This document shows, piece by piece, positions 60,917 through 64,000 of a stretch of 64,000 bases of DNA. Location: positions 81,120 to 145,119 of the forward strand of contig JAHHGR010000003.1 of NCBI GenBank assembly GCA_019359725.1. Direction: 5' to 3'. A model generated the notes under the pieces. It ran no database searches and was not told the DNA's origin. It saw nothing but the letters and a program-made list of their open reading frames with translations. This stretch comes from Aphanocapsa lilacina HA4352-LM1 (GTDB lineage Bacteria; Cyanobacteriota; Cyanobacteriia; Gloeobacterales; Gloeobacteraceae). Made by a program: the position numbers and the translations under genes. Position 1 is the first letter of the stretch. Every line of letters begins with the position of its first letter.

Positions 60917-61957
60917 TTACGCACCCTGGTGCAGGGCGGCGCGGACGCCGCCCGAGGCGCTGTCGAGCAACCGCTGGACGATTCGGTGCACGAGCCCTTC
61001 TTTATCCAGCAGATCCCGGTAGACGGCGATTTGCCGGCGGCAGCGCGCCAGATTGTGCGCGCGGCGATTCGGATACGCTGTGGGATCCCACTGGAAGTAG
61101 CAATCGTCGAAGTAATCATTCAAGTAGCGCATCGCCAGTTCGAGGGTGATGAGCTTGACGGCGGCCACCAGGTAGGTGCTGTCGAGCGCCTCGAAGGCGC
61201 CCGATTGGGCATAACCGCTCAGGCTCGCTTCGAGCAACTGCAGGTCGAAGGTTTCTCCGGCGGTGCACCACGAGCGCAGCGCGTCGCCCAGCTCCACATA
61301 AAGGTTGTGGTACATGAACGTGTCGAGGTCGACGATGCCCACCACCCCTCCGCGCTCATCGAACAGAAAATTGGTCAGCTTCAGATCGCCGTGGATGATC
61401 TGCCTGGGCAAACCGGCGGGCAACAGCAGCGCCGGTACGCTTTCGAGCAGATAGGCCCACTCCGCTTCGACTTTGCTGTCGCACGGGCACGCCTGCAGCT
61501 GCCGGTGAATCTGGGGGGTGTTGTGGAAGTTGGGCAACTGAAACTGAAAGCGATGCTCGAAGCCGGCCAACAGCCGGTGCATCTTTCCGGCGGCCTGGCC
61601 CGCCTGACGCAGGTAGGCCGGGTCAGGAGCGGTGCGATGGGAGATGCCGGGCAGACAGGTCATCACCCGCCAGCGTCCGCCTTCGCCCTCGAAGTGCAGC
61701 TCGCCCGTGCGGGTGGCCAGAAACTTGGGAATCACAAATCCCTGGCGCCGTAGGTAGGCGCTGACCGTCTGGGCGTCCTCGGTCACCGCTTTGGCGAAAG
61801 CCGGATGGAGGCTCTGGCAGATGTAGCAGCCGCCAGTCGTCTCCAGCCGCCAGGTCTGCTGAATTTGACCAATCTGCAACCGGGCCAGACGCAGAGGCCG
61901 GCCCAACTCGAAGGCATCGGCCACGGACTGCAGCCAGGGGGGATCGCTATTTGCCAT
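60917..61957 (-). CDS. APH-type phosphotransferase (aminoglycoside/homoserine kinase-like)
   Basis: A 346-residue kinase-like protein. The catalytic loop is RQIIHGDLKLTNFLFDE (His-x-Asp ... Asn) and the metal motif is VVGIVDLDTF. The N-lobe is shown by TGGCYICQSLHPAF. It resembles APH/NDP-linked small-molecule kinases near N-acetylhexosamine 1-kinase and related enzymes. The substrate cannot be named. The ATG at 61957 was chosen because upstream codons look non-family. It is downstream of yciO on the same strand. Confidence 0.85.
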   Translation of the reverse strand: MANSDPPWLQSVADAFELGRPLRLARLQIGQIQQTWRLETTGGCYICQSLHPAFAKAVTEDAQTVSAYLRRQGFVIPKFLATRTGELHFEGEGGRWRVMTCLPGISHRTAPDPAYLRQAGQAAGKMHRLLAGFEHRFQFQLPNFHNTPQIHRQLQACPCDSKVEAEWAYLLESVPALLLPAGLPRQIIHGDLKLTNFLFDERGGVVGIVDLDTFMYHNLYVELGDALRSWCTAGETFDLQLLEASLSGYAQSGAFEALDSTYLVAAVKLITLELAMRYLNDYFDDCYFQWDPTAYPNRRAHNLARCRRQIAVYRDLLDKEGLVHRIVQRLLDSASGGVRAALHQGA

Positions 61958-62047
61958 ACTCCTCACAACACCACTCAGGCACCATGCCAACTTTAGAGCA
62001 TAGCCCCCGGGGCTCCGGCTGTAAAACGAAATCCTCTCCGAATGCCC

Positions 62048-62719
62048 TCAGGCGGGCTCAGGGGCGTACCCGGCCCGCTGCAAAAAAGTGGCCGCCCGCT
62101 CCCAGCCGAGCCCCCGCCGCACGACGGCGGGTTGCGGCCCGCTCAGGTCGATCACCGTCGAGACCTGGGTGAGGAGCAGGCCGTCCTGGGCCGAGGGGTC
62201 CAATTCGACGATCCCATCGACCACCGGGGCGAGCGCTTCGAATAGTTCGTATTCGTAGCGGATTTCGGCTCCCTCTGCCGAGCGGGCGGAAGTGGAGATG
62301 AGCGGGTTGCTCAATCCCACAAGCAGCGCCTGGCAGAGCGGGTGGTCGGGTACCCGGATGCCGGTGGTGCGGCGTTTGGGATCGAGCACCAGCTTCGGCA
62401 GAGCGCGGGTGGCGGGCAGCAAAAAGGTATAGGGACCGGGGATCAAGTGGCGCATCAGGCGGTAGGCGTCGTCGCCAACCCGGGCGTAGGTGGCCACATT
62501 CGAAAGCGACGGGCACAAAAAGGTGAGCGGTTTGTCGTTGCTGAGGCGCTTGATGCGCTGCACCCGCTCGATGGCGCCCTTGTGGAGCAAATCGCAGCCG
62601 ATGGCGTAGGTGGTGTCGGTGGGATAGAGCAGGACGGCCCCAGCGCGCAGTGCCTGCACAATCCGTCCGAGGCGTTCGGGCTGCGGGTCTTTGGGGTGCA
62701 GATAGTAAGTGTCGGCCAT
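62048..62719 (-). CDS. YciO/YrdC (Sua5) family threonylcarbamoyl-AMP synthase-like protein
   Basis: A 223-residue protein of the Sua5/YciO/YrdC/YwlC superfamily: LRAGAVLLYPTDTTYAIGCD is the signature, followed by KPLTFLCPSLSNVATYA, PGPYTFLLPA and IRVPDHPLCQALL. It likely makes threonylcarbamoyl-AMP for tRNA t6A, or is the related YciO paralogue whose activity is lower. AGGAGG upstream fixes ATG 62719. It diverges from the HAD gene. Confidence 0.92.
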   Translation of the reverse strand: MADTYYLHPKDPQPERLGRIVQALRAGAVLLYPTDTTYAIGCDLLHKGAIERVQRIKRLSNDKPLTFLCPSLSNVATYARVGDDAYRLMRHLIPGPYTFLLPATRALPKLVLDPKRRTTGIRVPDHPLCQALLVGLSNPLISTSARSAEGAEIRYEYELFEALAPVVDGIVELDPSAQDGLLLTQVSTVIDLSGPQPAVVRRGLGWERAATFLQRAGYAPEPA

Positions 62720-62828
62720 GGCCGGACCTCCTGGGGGCGGTGTCGCTTCTCTATTTTCAGTTTCAACGATCGTGCCGCACCTGCGAGCGCTTGCCCCCCA
62801 GCGCTGCAGTGTGGCACGATAGGCGGCT

Positions 62829-63515
62829 GTGGAAAGACTGGTGCTGTTCGACATCGACGGGACGATCCTGAACGTCCATGGGGTTGGTTCGCGGGCGTTG
62901 CTCGCGGCGATGGAGGCCGTGTTCGAACGGCAAATCGACCCGGTCGGCTACTCGATGAGCGGCAAGACCGACACCCAGATTGTGGTCGAACTGCTTGAGT
63001 GCACCGGCGGCTGGCCGGGGGAGGTGCCGCCGGTACTGCCGCGGGTTTGGAAAAATTATCTGGAGCGCTTTACGCCGGCTCTCGCGGCTTGCCGTCCCCA
63101 CGTCTACGCCGGAATCGTGCCGCTGTTGGCGGCGCTGGGAGCCCGTGACGGTGTGGTGATCGGTTTGCTTACCGGCAACGTCGAACCGGCCGCCTGGCTG
63201 AAACTGCGGCGGGTGAACCTTGCCGAGCCGTTCTGGCTGGGAGCCTTCGGCGACGCCGCCCCGGAGCGCTGCCTGCTGCCCGAGATCGCCGTCGAGAACG
63301 CCCGCAAACTCACCGATCGCCATTTCAGGGGCAAGGAGATCGTGATCATCGGCGATACCCCCAACGATGTCGCCTGCGGTCGCCATCTGGGGGTGAAGTC
63401 GATCGCCGTGGCCACGGGCCGCTTTGATCAAGCACAACTGGCCTCGCACCGCCCCGATCATCTCTTTTTGGATCTAAGCGACACCGAGCGAGTCCTGGCG
63501 GCAATCTTGGATTAG
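62829..63515 (+). CDS. HAD-superfamily hydrolase (phosphatase)
   Basis: A 228-residue HAD enzyme with GTG start. Motif I is LFDIDGTILNV (nucleophile Asp), motif II IGLLTGNVEP (Thr), motif III lysine around NARKL and motif IV VIIGDTPNDVACG. The small helical cap after motif I is type C1. It resembles phosphoglycolate phosphatase-like enzymes; the substrate is open. Its stop overlaps the convergent nuclease remnant by 4 bases. Confidence 0.93.
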   Translation: MERLVLFDIDGTILNVHGVGSRALLAAMEAVFERQIDPVGYSMSGKTDTQIVVELLECTGGWPGEVPPVLPRVWKNYLERFTPALAACRPHVYAGIVPLLAALGARDGVVIGLLTGNVEPAAWLKLRRVNLAEPFWLGAFGDAAPERCLLPEIAVENARKLTDRHFRGKEIVIIGDTPNDVACGRHLGVKSIAVATGRFDQAQLASHRPDHLFLDLSDTERVLAAILD

Positions 63516-63860
63516 CAAACCAGGTCGCGCTCAATTCCCCCGTCCGGAGGCCCCGATGGCGTGGACGGCACCAGCGAGCGGTTGAGCATGTCCCCCAGGC
63601 GCAAACCGGCAAGCACCGCCGCGGGTTTCGCCGCCTCGAAAACCGCCTCCCGGTAAGTGGGGGACGGCTTTTTGCCGCGTTCGAGCACCGGTGGGGCGGG
63701 GTAGGCGACTTTGGTGGCCAGCTCCAACCCTTCGAGCGACCAATCGGCGAACCCGCCGGGTTTAAGACGCGCTTGCAAGTCCGTCGCACTCACCTCAGCG
63801 AGCACGGCGGCAGCCGTGTCGTTGATGTACTTGTCGAGAGTTTGGGTCGGTCTTCTGGGA
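63512..63860 (-). pseudogene. C-terminal remnant of an S1/P1-type nuclease
   Basis: The minus-strand frame ends with about 110 codons resembling the C-terminus of S1/P1 zinc nucleases: TLDKYINDTAAAV, FADWSLEGLELATKVAYPAPP and AVLAGLRLGDMLNRSL. The first two thirds of such enzymes, with most zinc ligands, are missing, because an IS30-family transposase end lies immediately upstream. The upstream codons of the open frame (MLLHFKLEWATF) come from the insertion element. The nuclease identification rests on recalled C-terminal motifs. Confidence 0.55.
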
Positions 63861-63884
63861 AACTCGCGGCTGAAAGTGGCCCAT

Positions 63885-64000
63885 TCAAGTTTGAAGTGCA
63901 ACAGCACCTGACTGAGCTAAGAATACCTCCCGTGGTGTCCGATAACCAAGCACTTTTCGCGGGCGGTCATTGATCATGTCCATTGCCCTTTGCACCTGCT
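63885..64000 (-). mobile_element. IS30-family transposase, C-terminal end (continues past the window)
   Basis: Reading the minus strand from the window edge gives about 37 codons ending in a TGA at 63885-63887: AMDMINDRPRKVLGYRTP then REVFLAQSGAVALQT. The NxRPRKxLGxxTPxEVF motif is the hallmark C-terminus of IS30-family transposases. The rest of the element lies to the right of the window. It has inserted into or next to the S1/P1-type nuclease gene. Confidence 0.85.

Noticed and set aside
1..64000. CRISPR arrays and rRNA genes
   Set aside because: No regularly spaced direct repeats of 25-40 bases and no 16S/23S/5S signature stretches were seen on reading.

Overview
The window reads as chromosomal DNA of a Gloeobacter-like cyanobacterium. 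Coding density and G+C are high. The gene set includes ndhB, dxr, a cyanobacterial DUF4327 protein, a DUF2256 zinc ribbon, DevB/DevC export proteins, cobalamin-dependent metH, a type IV pilin and a dnaB interrupted by an intein. Strong Shine-Dalgarno motifs are rare, so several starts are judgement calls. No rRNA and no CRISPR array are present; one tRNA (Ala, GGC) is.

Layout. 1-3.3 kb (+): the end of a SPASM radical-SAM protein, a DUF427 protein, an FG-GAP/UnbV repeat protein and an ABC ATPase, tightly packed. 3.3-9.8 kb (-): an amino-acid permease remnant, an NhaP-type antiporter, a membrane-anchored TrkA_C protein, and kdpE/kdpD without kdpFABC. 10-20.3 kb: dxr, an unknown membrane protein, a TPR-like protein, a pilin, intein-bearing dnaB, an isoaspartyl peptidase, an oligopeptide-binding lipoprotein and trmJ. 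20.4-31.9 kb: a broken AraC gene beside an inverted-repeat element, an FNR-like reductase, tRNA-Ala, a GT9 enzyme, dnaJ, an aminotransferase, a Uma2 nuclease, ruvB, ndhB, an RmlD-like reductase and a REC-kinase. 32-47.4 kb: comM, metH, a MITE-like element, a TacA/TacT-type pair, a fused response regulator/thioredoxin reductase, tetR with devB/devC, a carotenoid isomerase-like oxidoreductase and a VapBC-type pair. 47.7-56.2 kb: bolA, then two striking minus-strand operons. 56.4-64 kb: sulfite reductase, a CPBP protease, an RHH protein, a PHB depolymerase-like esterase, an APH-type kinase, yciO, a HAD phosphatase, and a nuclease remnant cut by an IS30-family element that runs off the right end.

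Two neighbourhoods stand out. The first (56.2 to 52.2 kb, minus strand) encodes, in order, an HtrA-type protease, a serpin and two SPFH/prohibitin-type membrane proteins. It looks like a protease, its possible inhibitor and membrane scaffolds in one transcription unit. The second (51.7 to 48.0 kb, minus strand) encodes a degenerate glycogen phosphorylase that has lost the PLP lysine and the KRxHEYKRQ block, a small Cys-rich protein, a PII homologue with an altered T-loop, and a universal stress protein. An intrinsic terminator sits in its leader. This suggests a signalling module built from a dead enzyme.

A degenerate heptamer, roughly GGTGTCA read in the direction of the gene, lies right after the stop codons of several unrelated genes. 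Between convergent genes its inverted copies can pair into hairpins.
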